Positions 44,935-53,532 of a DNA stretch of 64,000 nucleotides are shown here, piece after piece. The translations under genes were made by a program, and so were the position numbers. Below the pieces are notes generated by a model, which made no database searches, was not told the origin of the DNA, and worked only from the letters and a program-made list of their open reading frames with translations. The stretch's first letter is position 1. Each line of letters starts with the position of its first letter. Source of the DNA: Microcystis viridis FACHB-1342 (GTDB lineage Bacteria; Cyanobacteriota; Cyanobacteriia; Cyanobacteriales; Microcystaceae). The stretch lies in assembly GCF_014698335.1 (NCBI RefSeq), contig NZ_JACJSV010000006.1, forward strand, positions 38,638 to 102,637, in the 5' to 3' direction.

Positions 44935-46026
44935 CTATACATTAAAACGGAATAGTAAAACATCACCCTCTTGAACAATGTATTCCTTGCCTTCACTTCT
45001 GACTAAACCTTTTTCTTTGGCTGCGCTCATCGTGCCACTATTAACTAAATCCTGATAAGACACAGTTTCCGCACGAATAAAACCCCGTTCAAAATCCGAG
45101 TGAATAACTCCGGCTGCTTGGGGTGCTTTCATACCAGAAATAATCGTCCATGCGCGGGTTTCTTGGGGACCAGTGGTGAGATAGGTACGCAGTCCTAATA
45201 ACTCGTAGGTAGCTTTAATTAAAGATTTTAATCCCCCTTCTTCTACTCCTAAAGAACCGAGAAAATCTTTTCTTTCTTCCTCCGACAATTCCACTAATTC
45301 CGATTCTACTTGAGCAGAAACGATCACAACTTTGGCCTGTTCCTCTTGGGCAATTTGACGGACACTTTCTACCCAATCATTACCCGTGGCCAGATCATCT
45401 TCGCTCACATTAGCGGCATAAATAATCGGTTTCCGACTCAATAAACCGAGATTTTTAATTAATTCTTCTTCCTCTTTGCTTAAATCCACTTTTCGCGCCG
45501 AAATACCGTCATTAAGACAAATTAGGATTTTTTCAAGGATAGCCAATTCTTCGGCGGCTTCCTTGCTATTTTTCGCCTGTTTGCGTAAACGTTCCACCCG
45601 CTTCTCCACCTGTCCCAAATCCGCTAGAGCTAACTCTAGATTAATCACCTCGATATCCCGGGCCGGATCCACAGAACCAGAAACATGAATAATATCATCA
45701 TTATCAAAACAGCGCACCACATGAACGATCGCGTCCACTTCCCGGATATTAGCCAAAAATTGATTACCCAATCCTTCCCCGCGACTAGCACCCTTGACTA
45801 ATCCGGCGATATCGACAAATTCAATCCGCGTCGGCACGATTTTCTCAGAATTAGAGATTTTAGCCAAAACCTCCAGACGTTCATCGGGGACGGATACCAC
45901 ACCCACATTCGGTTCAATGGTACAAAAAGGGAAATTAGCGGCCTCGGCCTTGGCATTAGCCACCAGAGCGTTAAATAGGGTCGATTTTCCCACATTTGGC
46001 AGTCCCACGATTCCAGCTTTCAACAT
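44935..46026 (-). CDS. ychF: Redox-regulated P-loop ATPase YchF/OLA1
   Basis: The product starts MLKAGIVGLPNVGKSTLFNAL; an ATG 12 codons earlier is not supported by the family. It has 363 residues, the normal length. After the Obg-like G1 loop comes DIAGLVKGASRGEGLGNQFL (G3 region). The C-terminal TGS domain includes FIRAETVSYQDL and VQEGDVLLFRFNV. YchF binds ATP rather than GTP and acts in stress and translation-related control. Confidence 0.97.
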   Translation of the reverse strand: MLKAGIVGLPNVGKSTLFNALVANAKAEAANFPFCTIEPNVGVVSVPDERLEVLAKISNSEKIVPTRIEFVDIAGLVKGASRGEGLGNQFLANIREVDAIVHVVRCFDNDDIIHVSGSVDPARDIEVINLELALADLGQVEKRVERLRKQAKNSKEAAEELAILEKILICLNDGISARKVDLSKEEEELIKNLGLLSRKPIIYAANVSEDDLATGNDWVESVRQIAQEEQAKVVIVSAQVESELVELSEEERKDFLGSLGVEEGGLKSLIKATYELLGLRTYLTTGPQETRAWTIISGMKAPQAAGVIHSDFERGFIRAETVSYQDLVNSGTMSAAKEKGLVRSEGKEYIVQEGDVLLFRFNV

Positions 46027-46137
46027 AAAAATTGCTTGATAAACATCATCCCGACCTCTCACTATATCAGGCTGCCTCTCGTTTTTGTGAATCCGGTTGA
46101 TGAAAAAGACTGTCGATAGTTAACAGCTTAGTTAACA

Positions 46138-46325
46138 TTTGCTGAAAAAATTTTTCCTGGAGGTAGGAGACTCCGATTCAGGATTCAGGATTCAGGAGAC
46201 AGGAGATTATTTTTATTTATTCTCCCCATTTCCCCATTTCCCCATTTCCCCATTTCCCCATTTCCCCACACCCCACACCCCACACCCCACACCCCACACC
46301 CACGAAAAACTTATTTAGCAAACCC
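46138..46325. mobile_element. MITE-like element with TTTGCTGAAAAA ends and three tandem arrays
   Basis: The left end TTTGCTGAAAAAATTTTTC and right end GAAAAACTTATTTAGCAAACCC are inverted. They match the ends of the AGGGTTTGC family at 14554, 23460 and 26317. The interior differs: GATTCAG heptamers, CCCCATTT octamers and ACACCCC heptamers. Both sides carry TAGTTAACATTT (46129-46140 and 46326-46337), a 12-base direct repeat consistent with target duplication. Confidence 0.7.
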
Positions 46326-46603
46326 TAGTTAACATTTATTCAAGTTCCTTAACTAAAAGTAGGCAAGATTTTACAAGAGATTGCGAGAATGGGATGTAAT
46401 GCTTGAGACTGAGTTAGGGTGAAGAGTAGGAAAGAATACACCTGTAGCACTGGGCAAAATTATGGCAAGACAGGCCTTTCACTTCTAAATACGTCCTGAG
46501 AGTAATTTTCAGTGCTATGACAGTATATTTCCCAAGGGCGATCGAGTGTAAATATCGTCCAATCGCCACAACTAATCACTAAATCATTGTTGGGGGTATC
46601 TGT

Positions 46604-48637
46604 ATGAATCAAAGTATCGGAGCAAACACGCGTAATGTGGCCCTTGTCGGCCCCTACTCCAGTGGAAAAACCTCCTTACTGGAAAGTTTACTTTTCGTAA
46701 CAGGAGCGATCACCAGAAAAGGCAAAATCAGCGATCGCAATACCGTTGGTGATAGTTCCACGCAAGCGCGGGATCGACAGATGAGTGTAGAAGTTTCCGT
46801 TGCCCATAGTCAATACCAAGACCTAAATTTTACCTTTCTCGATTGTCCCGGTTCGATCGAATTTGCCAGTGAAACCTATAATGCCCTGGTCGGGGCCGGT
46901 GCTGCTATTATCGTTTGTGAACCGGTGGTCGATCGAGTTCTCACCCTGGCTCCCTTGCTAAAATTCCTCGATGATTGGGAAATTCCGCATCTAATCTTCA
47001 TCAACAAGATGGATCGCTGTAATAGTCACTTTAACGAAGTCCTACAAGCTCTCAAATCCGTTTCTAGTCGTCCCCTTGTTCCCCAGCAATATCCTATCCG
47101 TCAGAACAACGAAATTATCGGATTCATCGATTTAATCAACGAACAGGCTTATCATTACCATGCTAACAGTCCCGCCGACCCTGTAGCTTTACCCGACCAC
47201 CTCAAGGAAGAAGAACAGATCGCTCGACAAGAAATGCTAGAAACGATCGCCGAATTTGATGATCATCTTTTAGAAGAACTCCTCGAAGATATTAACCCCT
47301 CCCGGGAAGAAATTCTCCAAGACTTAAAACAAGAACTGGGAGCCGATCAGATAGTACCCGTGTTCTTCGGTATGGCGGAACGGGATTATGGTGTGCGTCA
47401 TCTCCTTACCGCTTTAGTGGAAGAAGCGCCGGCCCCGACAATTACTGCCAATCGTCGCGGTCTCGATCCAAGTGCGGATGGAGATGCAGTGGTACAAATC
47501 CTCAAAACCTATTTTACTCCCCAGGGCGGTCGCCTCTCCCTAGGGCGAATCTGGCAGGGAACCCTTAACGATGGCATGGCCTTGAACGGTGTGCGGATTG
47601 GTGGTATCTATCGTCTCATGGGACAACAACAACAACCCCTACAGCAGGCCCAAGCGGGGGAAATTATCGCTCTCGGTCGTTTGGAAGGAATCGGCACCGG
47701 AGACGTGGTTAGCAGCGGCAGTCAAAAACCCGATCTTCCCAGAGGATTACAGCTTAAACCCGTCTTTGCTCTCGCTATTGCCGCCGCAAATCGCAAGGAT
47801 GAAGTTAAATTAAGTTCAGCTTTGACGAAACTGATCGAAGAAGATCCTTCCCTCTACTGGGAACAACACGGTGATACTAAAGAAGTGATTCTTTGGGGAC
47901 AGGGAGAAATTCATCTGCAAGTGGCCCTCGATCGCCTAGCACGCAAGTATAATCTACCGATGACCACCCATTTACCCCAAGTTCCCTACAAGGAAACGAT
48001 CAAAACCAGTACCAAATCCCACGGACGTTATAAACACCAAACCGGCGGTCACGGTGCTTTTGGTGATGTGTATCTCGATATTAAACCCTTACCCCGGGGG
48101 GAAGGTTTCCACTTCCATGAAACCATTGTCGGTGGTGTTGTCCCCAAACAGTATATCCCCGGGGTGGAAACGGGAGTGCGGGAATATCTCGGTCATGGTC
48201 CTTTGGGTTTCCCCGTGGTGGATATTGATGTTACTCTCACCGATGGTTCCTATCACAGTGTCGATAGTTCCGAACAAGCTTTTAAACAAGCGGCCCGTCT
48301 AGCGATGACGGAAGGACTGCCTAAATGTCATCCAGTCTTATTAGAACCAATTCTATCGGTGACGGTTCTCGCTCCCTCAGAATACACCGCCAAGGTTTTA
48401 CAGTTAATCAGTGGCAAACGGGGTCAAATTCAGGGTTTTGAAGCTTCTGCGGAGTGGAAAGGTTGGGATCAGGTGACGGCCTATCTCCCCCAAGCGGAAA
48501 TGCACGATTTGATCGTTGAATTGCGTTCTTTGACTATGGGGGTTGGTTTCTTCCAGTGGGATGAGGATCACCTGCAAGAAGTGCCAGATAAACTACGCGA
48601 TGCGGTTTTAGCTATGCAGGGTAATGGTAACAAGTAA
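46604..48637 (+). CDS. Elongation factor G-like translational GTPase
   Basis: A 677-residue EF-G paralogue. The G1 motif is GPYSSGKTSLLESL, then G3 FLDCPGSIEF and G4 INKMD. EF-G domains II-V follow, including HLPQVPYKETI, GGHGAFGDVYLDIKP and SGKRGQIQGF. The G1 loop departs from the canonical GHVDHGKT/AHIDAGKT, and DCPG stands for DTPG, as in the EF-G2-like group. This is therefore unlikely to be the main fusA. Single gene with terminator. Confidence 0.9.
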   Translation: MNQSIGANTRNVALVGPYSSGKTSLLESLLFVTGAITRKGKISDRNTVGDSSTQARDRQMSVEVSVAHSQYQDLNFTFLDCPGSIEFASETYNALVGAGAAIIVCEPVVDRVLTLAPLLKFLDDWEIPHLIFINKMDRCNSHFNEVLQALKSVSSRPLVPQQYPIRQNNEIIGFIDLINEQAYHYHANSPADPVALPDHLKEEEQIARQEMLETIAEFDDHLLEELLEDINPSREEILQDLKQELGADQIVPVFFGMAERDYGVRHLLTALVEEAPAPTITANRRGLDPSADGDAVVQILKTYFTPQGGRLSLGRIWQGTLNDGMALNGVRIGGIYRLMGQQQQPLQQAQAGEIIALGRLEGIGTGDVVSSGSQKPDLPRGLQLKPVFALAIAAANRKDEVKLSSALTKLIEEDPSLYWEQHGDTKEVILWGQGEIHLQVALDRLARKYNLPMTTHLPQVPYKETIKTSTKSHGRYKHQTGGHGAFGDVYLDIKPLPRGEGFHFHETIVGGVVPKQYIPGVETGVREYLGHGPLGFPVVDIDVTLTDGSYHSVDSSEQAFKQAARLAMTEGLPKCHPVLLEPILSVTVLAPSEYTAKVLQLISGKRGQIQGFEASAEWKGWDQVTAYLPQAEMHDLIVELRSLTMGVGFFQWDEDHLQEVPDKLRDAVLAMQGNGNK

Positions 48638-48678
48638 AGTCTTCTTGGCTGTCAGTAAGGTAGAGCGATAAATTACCA

Positions 48679-48715
48679 AGAGATGGGCTTTTATTGGCTC
48701 ATCTCTCCCTTTTCT
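48679..48715 (+). terminator. Terminator of the EF-G-like gene
   Basis: AGAGATGGGC and GCTCATCTCT form a 10-bp stem (one G-T) around an eight-base loop, followed by CCCTTTT. It starts about 40 bases after the stop. Confidence 0.65.
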
Positions 48716-48845
48716 GGCAAAAAATGACAGAAGGGTTCCATAAGATTATCCTAGTGCTATACTGCCCCAAATTAGTCTCGGAATTCTCAAACTAAGGGGA
48801 TTAGAATCTTCTAGGGAAGGGATGAATCAATGGAAGATAATCTAA

Positions 48846-48986
48846 GGAGTGGAAATGGGCAGACCCAGCAGTTTACAATTAAAGTTTCAGAAAAACAACC
48901 GGTCAATCACGGAAGTTTCTCTGGGTGGTGCATCAGTTCTGGTCTGCCAAGGCAAGATGATAATTCCCGATGGGGAAAGACTTTAG
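48846..48986 (+). pseudogene. C-terminal remnant of a PhzF-family isomerase/epimerase gene
   Basis: The frame reads GVEMGRPSSLQLKF, then ITEVSLGGASVLVCQGKMIIP. This closely follows the PhzF C-terminal pattern (EQGxxMGRPS, then ITxVxVGGxAVxVxEGxLxIP). The codon before Gly is TAA where the family has Gln (CAA), so a C-to-T change may have created the stop. The rest of the gene (about 250 residues) is missing. It overlaps the end of the opposing glycosyltransferase gene by four bases. Confidence 0.6.
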
Positions 48987-50278
48987 CTGGTTAGAAAATG
49001 AATGGTTTCCGCTAGGGATTTTAACTCTAAATCCGAGATTTGGTCATCATTCCAATAGCTAATTTCTTTGCCTACTTTTTCGATAAAATAATTGGCCGCA
49101 TAACGATATCTTTGTTGACAAGCTTCCTGAGCGAAATCTACCAAGGCTCTAGCGTAGGATTCGGGGGAATGATTATTTTCTAGCCAAATTTGACCATTTT
49201 TCCCGATAGTCTGATAGAATTGCGGATCGTGAAGAAATTGAGAGAAATGTTGATGTAAATCGGCGATTTCGTTGCCAACAGTCACATAACCTACGGTATT
49301 TTCCGGCAACTCACTATACCAACCTATTTTAGTCACTAAACTTGGCAAACCATGGCTCCAAATCTGCAGCTGACTGACGGATGCTTCCCCCATAGTAGGA
49401 TAACGTAAATTGATTGCTAAATCTGCGTTAGCTAAGGCGGTCTCTAATTTGGCTTCCGTGACAAAACCATGCAAGGTTACTAAATTATTTAAATTTAAGC
49501 TATTAATTTTTTGAAGGAGATAATTACTATCCCATACTTCTCCATAGATGTCTAAGCGAAAAGCTTGTTTTTGGGGAAAACTGGCCAGAGAGTCCAGAAT
49601 CATATCCAGACATCTATTTTTACCAATGTGACCAAAAATAATTAATTGATAACAACCCTTTTCTCTCTGATTTTCTTGATTTGATGAGCAACCGAAACTA
49701 GGATAGGGAAGGGGAATATAGGCAGTTAAAAGCTCTTGTTCTTTTTGCAGTTGACAATAACTTTCCTGGGTATGGGTAATCACACCCACAGCATTTTTTA
49801 ACGCTAAAGGAGTTAGGGGATAATTATCAGCCATAAATTGCATAGTAATTTTCTGATTCCACCACATTTCTGAGGCTATTTTTCCCTCCAGCCCATAGTA
49901 ATAGAACATTTGATTAAGATAGCTATCTCGATCATTATTGATTCTAGCAATTTCACTAAAAAAATCCTGCAGCTTTAAATCATGAAGGACGACTATACCG
50001 GGGCATTGACAACTAATCCGCCAGATATCCTCATGAAAATCTGGGTTATTACCAATATGATAAATATTTATGTCTGCTTGGTTAATTTTTGACCACATTA
50101 TGTTATCTCTATGGTAGGAGTTAACTTTAACATAGTTGTTTAGTTCTCGATCGTAAATTTTTTGATTAGTCCATAGTTCTAACTGACAATTTTTAATCAA
50201 AGCTGGCAAGATACAAGTCATGTAATCAGCGATACCAGTTTTAGCGGGAGGTAAAGGGGAAAACCAATTAATTTTCAT
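48983..50278 (-). CDS. GT4-family glycosyltransferase
   Basis: The product starts MKINWFSPLPPAKTGIADYM, the opening typical of GT4 enzymes. The ATG at 50278 overlaps the previous stop (ATGA), so it is preferred over one ten codons upstream. It has 431 residues in a GT-B fold. The donor-site region LITIFGHIGKNRCLDMIL and NADLAINLRYPTMGEASVSQLQIWSHGLPSLVTKIGW are present. It is coupled to a second GT4 and follows a methyltransferase gene in one minus-strand operon for a surface glycan (inferred). Confidence 0.87.
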   Translation of the reverse strand: MKINWFSPLPPAKTGIADYMTCILPALIKNCQLELWTNQKIYDRELNNYVKVNSYHRDNIMWSKINQADINIYHIGNNPDFHEDIWRISCQCPGIVVLHDLKLQDFFSEIARINNDRDSYLNQMFYYYGLEGKIASEMWWNQKITMQFMADNYPLTPLALKNAVGVITHTQESYCQLQKEQELLTAYIPLPYPSFGCSSNQENQREKGCYQLIIFGHIGKNRCLDMILDSLASFPQKQAFRLDIYGEVWDSNYLLQKINSLNLNNLVTLHGFVTEAKLETALANADLAINLRYPTMGEASVSQLQIWSHGLPSLVTKIGWYSELPENTVGYVTVGNEIADLHQHFSQFLHDPQFYQTIGKNGQIWLENNHSPESYARALVDFAQEACQQRYRYAANYFIEKVGKEISYWNDDQISDLELKSLAETIHFLTS

Positions 50279-51318
50279 GCGAGTAGTTTTTTGATAACGT
50301 TTGACCAATTAATATCGAGACTTTTGTAGTATTCACCAGCAGATTTACCTAAGTTTGCTGCCCAAGACCGATTTTCCCAAAGTTCGTCCATCGCTGCTGC
50401 TAGAGCATTAGCCGTCGGTTCCACAATTAAACCGGTTTCGCGATGACGAATAAATTCTAGGGGTCCTCCCGAATCTTGGCAGGTAATCACTGGTTTAGAA
50501 GCTAACATTCCTTCTAGGGTAACGTAACCGTAATCTTCCTCAAAGGGAGGATAAAGCACTGCTAGGCATCTGGCATAATAATCGAGTTTTTCCTCGTTAC
50601 TAATTCTGCCTAAAAATACCACTTTTTCAGCAATATCCAACTGCTTAACTTTTTCCTCTAGAATGTCACCAAAATCCCCTTCTGGTTGACCAGCAAAAAT
50701 CACTTTGACAGGGTTTTTAGTCAAGGCTAAAGCCTCAAGGATTAACTCTTGACGTTTTAAGGGATTGATCCGACTAGGAAAGAATAGATAACCTTCTTCT
50801 GGTTGACATTGAAAAAAATCAGCATTCTGGGGAGGGTGATAAAGGGGTATCGAATCAACATTATTATAGGTTTTTAGCCTTCTTGCCACATTTTTAGAAT
50901 TGCTAAATATGTTATGAGTTTCAGAAAAAACATTATTATCTGCCCGGATAATATTTTCACGAATTTGTAAACCATTGGCACTTAAATCTAACCCACCATA
51001 GGGATTACCCCATAGTTCATACGCTTGTCGGTGTTGATGCAGAATCCAGAGAACTTTGCTGGGATGAGGAATTAAATAAGCTGGGAATTTTAAGCCAATT
51101 AATCGATCAATATTTCTGCCATTGGCGCTAGTCAAATCTAATAAGCGACAGACTAACATTGTGTCTAAAATTCTCTCCAGGGGATAGGTTTGAAAGGGAA
51201 TGGCGACTATTTCCGCTTCATGGCCTGCCAATTCTAAAGCCTTACATAATTCCTGAGCGTGAATTTCCGCACCGCCATAGACAAAAGGAACCTGTGTTGT
51301 TGTAATAATAACTCTCAT
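50275..51318 (-). CDS. GT4-family glycosyltransferase
   Basis: A 347-residue GT-B enzyme beginning MRVIITTTQVPFVYGGAEIHAQELCKAL. The C-terminal half has FFPSRINPLKRQELILEAL, VIFAGQPEGDF and the E-x7-E region CLAVLYPPFEEDYGYVTLEGMLASKPVITC. It is coupled by an ATGA overlap to the next GT4 gene. It lies 20 bases downstream of the coiled-coil methyltransferase gene. Confidence 0.9.
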   Translation of the reverse strand: MRVIITTTQVPFVYGGAEIHAQELCKALELAGHEAEIVAIPFQTYPLERILDTMLVCRLLDLTSANGRNIDRLIGLKFPAYLIPHPSKVLWILHQHRQAYELWGNPYGGLDLSANGLQIRENIIRADNNVFSETHNIFSNSKNVARRLKTYNNVDSIPLYHPPQNADFFQCQPEEGYLFFPSRINPLKRQELILEALALTKNPVKVIFAGQPEGDFGDILEEKVKQLDIAEKVVFLGRISNEEKLDYYARCLAVLYPPFEEDYGYVTLEGMLASKPVITCQDSGGPLEFIRHRETGLIVEPTANALAAAMDELWENRSWAANLGKSAGEYYKSLDINWSNVIKKLLA

Positions 51319-51338
51319 GAATACTTACTCGTGATTAA

Positions 51339-53003
51339 TTATAGTTTATAACCAATAACAGCATAATCCATTGGACCATAAAAATACTGATTAAACTGTT
51401 TAGATAACTCATCTAATTCATTTACCTCATCAGCTTTGAATCCATCAGAAGGGTTTAAATTAAGAATTTCTACCTCGGCAAAACCGCAGTATTGCACTAG
51501 GAATTGAGTCATTAAACTGGGTAGAGGATTGCGGTGGGTTGGATCGAAGTAAAAATTACAACTGCCCACTAAAACATTAGCAGGATTGGGAGTCTCAAAG
51601 ATAACCAAACCTCGATGACGCAGCACTCGAAATGCTTCATTTAATAGCTTGACTAATATTTCAAAGGGTAGATGTTCAATAATATGGAATCCCGTGATTA
51701 CCGCCACGCTTTCGTCTGGCATTGATTGCAAATAAGCAATAACATCTCCTTCTACAACCTCTAATCCTCGACTTTGACATTGTTCAATGACGACTCGGTT
51801 TAGATCGATACCTCTGGATCTGTAACCATTATCTCGCAAAAGCTCTAACCACTCTCCCCGACCACAACCTAAATCTAAAATCAGCGAGTCTACTGGGGCA
51901 ATTTGTGCTTCTCTGAGTCGGGGAAGATACACTTCTAATCTCTCATTAATTTCCTCGCGACTGCCGCGGAAACGCTCCTCAAAGGCGAAGTAAAAGGCAT
52001 CTAGAGAATGATCTAACTCTCCCGCAAAAATTTGCGCTGGTTCACTCGCCAATCCTCCTTCCGCTCCTGCTGTCGCTTCTAAAAACTTATTCATTAAGCG
52101 CTTTTGTTGGAGTAAATCTATCTTTAAATAATGGCTATTTTGAAAATTCTTCTCATTACTATCTTTAATTTGGGTTTCTAGATACTCCTGCAATTGCTCG
52201 GTCTTCTGATACAATTCTCGATCAAGGTGGTGGATTTGGGTTTGCAGCCCCTCTTGAATTTGATTAGCGATCCGATCGCGCTTTTGATCTAGTTGCTCGA
52301 TTTGGCTTTGCAGCCCCTCTTGAATTTGATTAGCGATCCTATCCCCCTTTTGAGCCAGTTGCTCGATTTGGCTTTGCATCTCTCGCTCAAGTTCCTGGAT
52401 TTCTCCTTGGAGTTCATCTTGATTTTGCTGCTGCCGCTCCTGCCATTTTTGGTCAAGATTATGCAGTTTTTCCTGTAGATTTTGGGTATTATTGACCAGA
52501 TTTTTCTCCACCGCTTGGCTGTAACCAGATAAACTCTGACTAACCGCCATTAAATTCTCTAAATCTCGCTGGGATTGCGATCGCAAACTTTCCACCTCTG
52601 ATAATAACTGTCGATTTAATTGTAGGCATTCTCGCAAGGCACTGGCCAGATTGAAGTTCACTTCCCTTTGATCGCGAAATATGGTATTGAGAATCTTTAA
52701 AGCCAGAGCTTGCAAGGGTTTAAATAATAACCAGGGGAAACGCCCAAATTTATCCGGCAGTTGGTTACGCACTGCCGCTCTTGACTCGGCTGTTTTGATA
52801 AATCCCTCTATATAATCGATTTGATTATTAATTGCTTCCCGATCAAAATCCTCCTTCAGGACTAATTCCCCCGTCGCTGCCGGTGGTGGTGGTACTGGTG
52901 CCGAGAGACCCCCCGGAGCTAGGTTTTGGCGCAGGGCTTCTTGGCGAATTTTACCAAGCAAATGCTTGACATTTAGATTGGGATAGTAAGTTTCGATAGT
53001 CAT
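51339..53003 (-). CDS. Coiled-coil SAM-dependent methyltransferase (glycan-terminating type)
   Basis: A 554-residue protein. The N-terminal region (1-150) includes FKPLQALALKILNTIFRDQREVNFN. A long coiled coil (about 155-290) contains two near-perfect repeats of IEQLxQKxDRIANQIQEGLQ. The SAM methyltransferase domain starts near 372 (ILDLGCGRGEWLELLRDNG, GFHIIEHLPFE). Membrane-distal methyltransferases with coiled-coil rulers, such as WbdD, cap O-antigen chains, so a chain-length or capping role is plausible. First gene of a three-gene operon with two GT4 enzymes. Confidence 0.85.
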   Translation of the reverse strand: MTIETYYPNLNVKHLLGKIRQEALRQNLAPGGLSAPVPPPPAATGELVLKEDFDREAINNQIDYIEGFIKTAESRAAVRNQLPDKFGRFPWLLFKPLQALALKILNTIFRDQREVNFNLASALRECLQLNRQLLSEVESLRSQSQRDLENLMAVSQSLSGYSQAVEKNLVNNTQNLQEKLHNLDQKWQERQQQNQDELQGEIQELEREMQSQIEQLAQKGDRIANQIQEGLQSQIEQLDQKRDRIANQIQEGLQTQIHHLDRELYQKTEQLQEYLETQIKDSNEKNFQNSHYLKIDLLQQKRLMNKFLEATAGAEGGLASEPAQIFAGELDHSLDAFYFAFEERFRGSREEINERLEVYLPRLREAQIAPVDSLILDLGCGRGEWLELLRDNGYRSRGIDLNRVVIEQCQSRGLEVVEGDVIAYLQSMPDESVAVITGFHIIEHLPFEILVKLLNEAFRVLRHRGLVIFETPNPANVLVGSCNFYFDPTHRNPLPSLMTQFLVQYCGFAEVEILNLNPSDGFKADEVNELDELSKQFNQYFYGPMDYAVIGYKL

Positions 53004-53532
53004 AGAAGAAAAAATTAAGTTTAATATTCTCGTTTATTCCGGCACCGAGAGAGACGAAACCGCCCTGATTGAGAATCTTGCCCCCGATAGTGACTACTAA
53101 TCCCATCTTACAGGTTCCTGTACCATCAGGATGGGATGGCATCGCTGTTAAGACCGTTTTTTTCTGATAAAGTTTCCCCGAACAAGACGTTTGCTGCCCT
53201 GTGGTGACAAAATTGACCGAGGAAGTTGGACTAACCTATAGGTATGTGTGGATAAACTAAGACAGTTTAAATATTGTAACCGAATTGCCCAATCAAGGTG
53301 AATCAGAGTGTATTCTGGGGGATGGGAATATAACCTTAAGTCTTAAAAGAATCTACTCAATTTGGTCGAGGTTCAGTCTTCAACGATCATTACCAAGGGT
53401 AGAAGACCTTGACCGGAACTACTCCCACAAAAAAAAATTTTGCCATAGCTTGATAATTGAGGTCATCTATGCTAGTATATGTGCCATGTTTCAACAGCGT
53501 TTTACTTTGTTTCGAGGAGTGAAAAATAAGTT
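53004..53532. other. Intergenic region upstream of the DUF4214/RTX gene
   Basis: About 530 bases between divergent genes. A minus-strand frame here (SHPDGTGTCKMG...) extends into the methyltransferase gene in another frame, and I do not accept it. The last 90 bases hold the promoter described separately. The rest shows no repeat or RNA gene I recognise. Confidence 0.4.
53450..53478 (+). promoter_or_regulatory. Sigma-70-like promoter of the DUF4214/RTX gene
   Basis: TTGATA (53450-53455) and TAGTAT (53473-53478) are separated by 17 bases, each one or two changes from consensus. A GAGGAG ribosome-binding site (53514-53519) precedes the ATG at 53533. Confidence 0.55.

Noticed and set aside
45476..46039. 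Overlapping frames on both strands inside ychF
   Set aside because: ychF is complete and conserved; these have no start signals.
52951..53142. Frame with HPDGTGTCKMG, reminiscent of the GMC oxidoreductase C-terminus
   Set aside because: The similarity stops after CKMG, and the frame runs antiparallel-shifted through the methyltransferase start; too weak.
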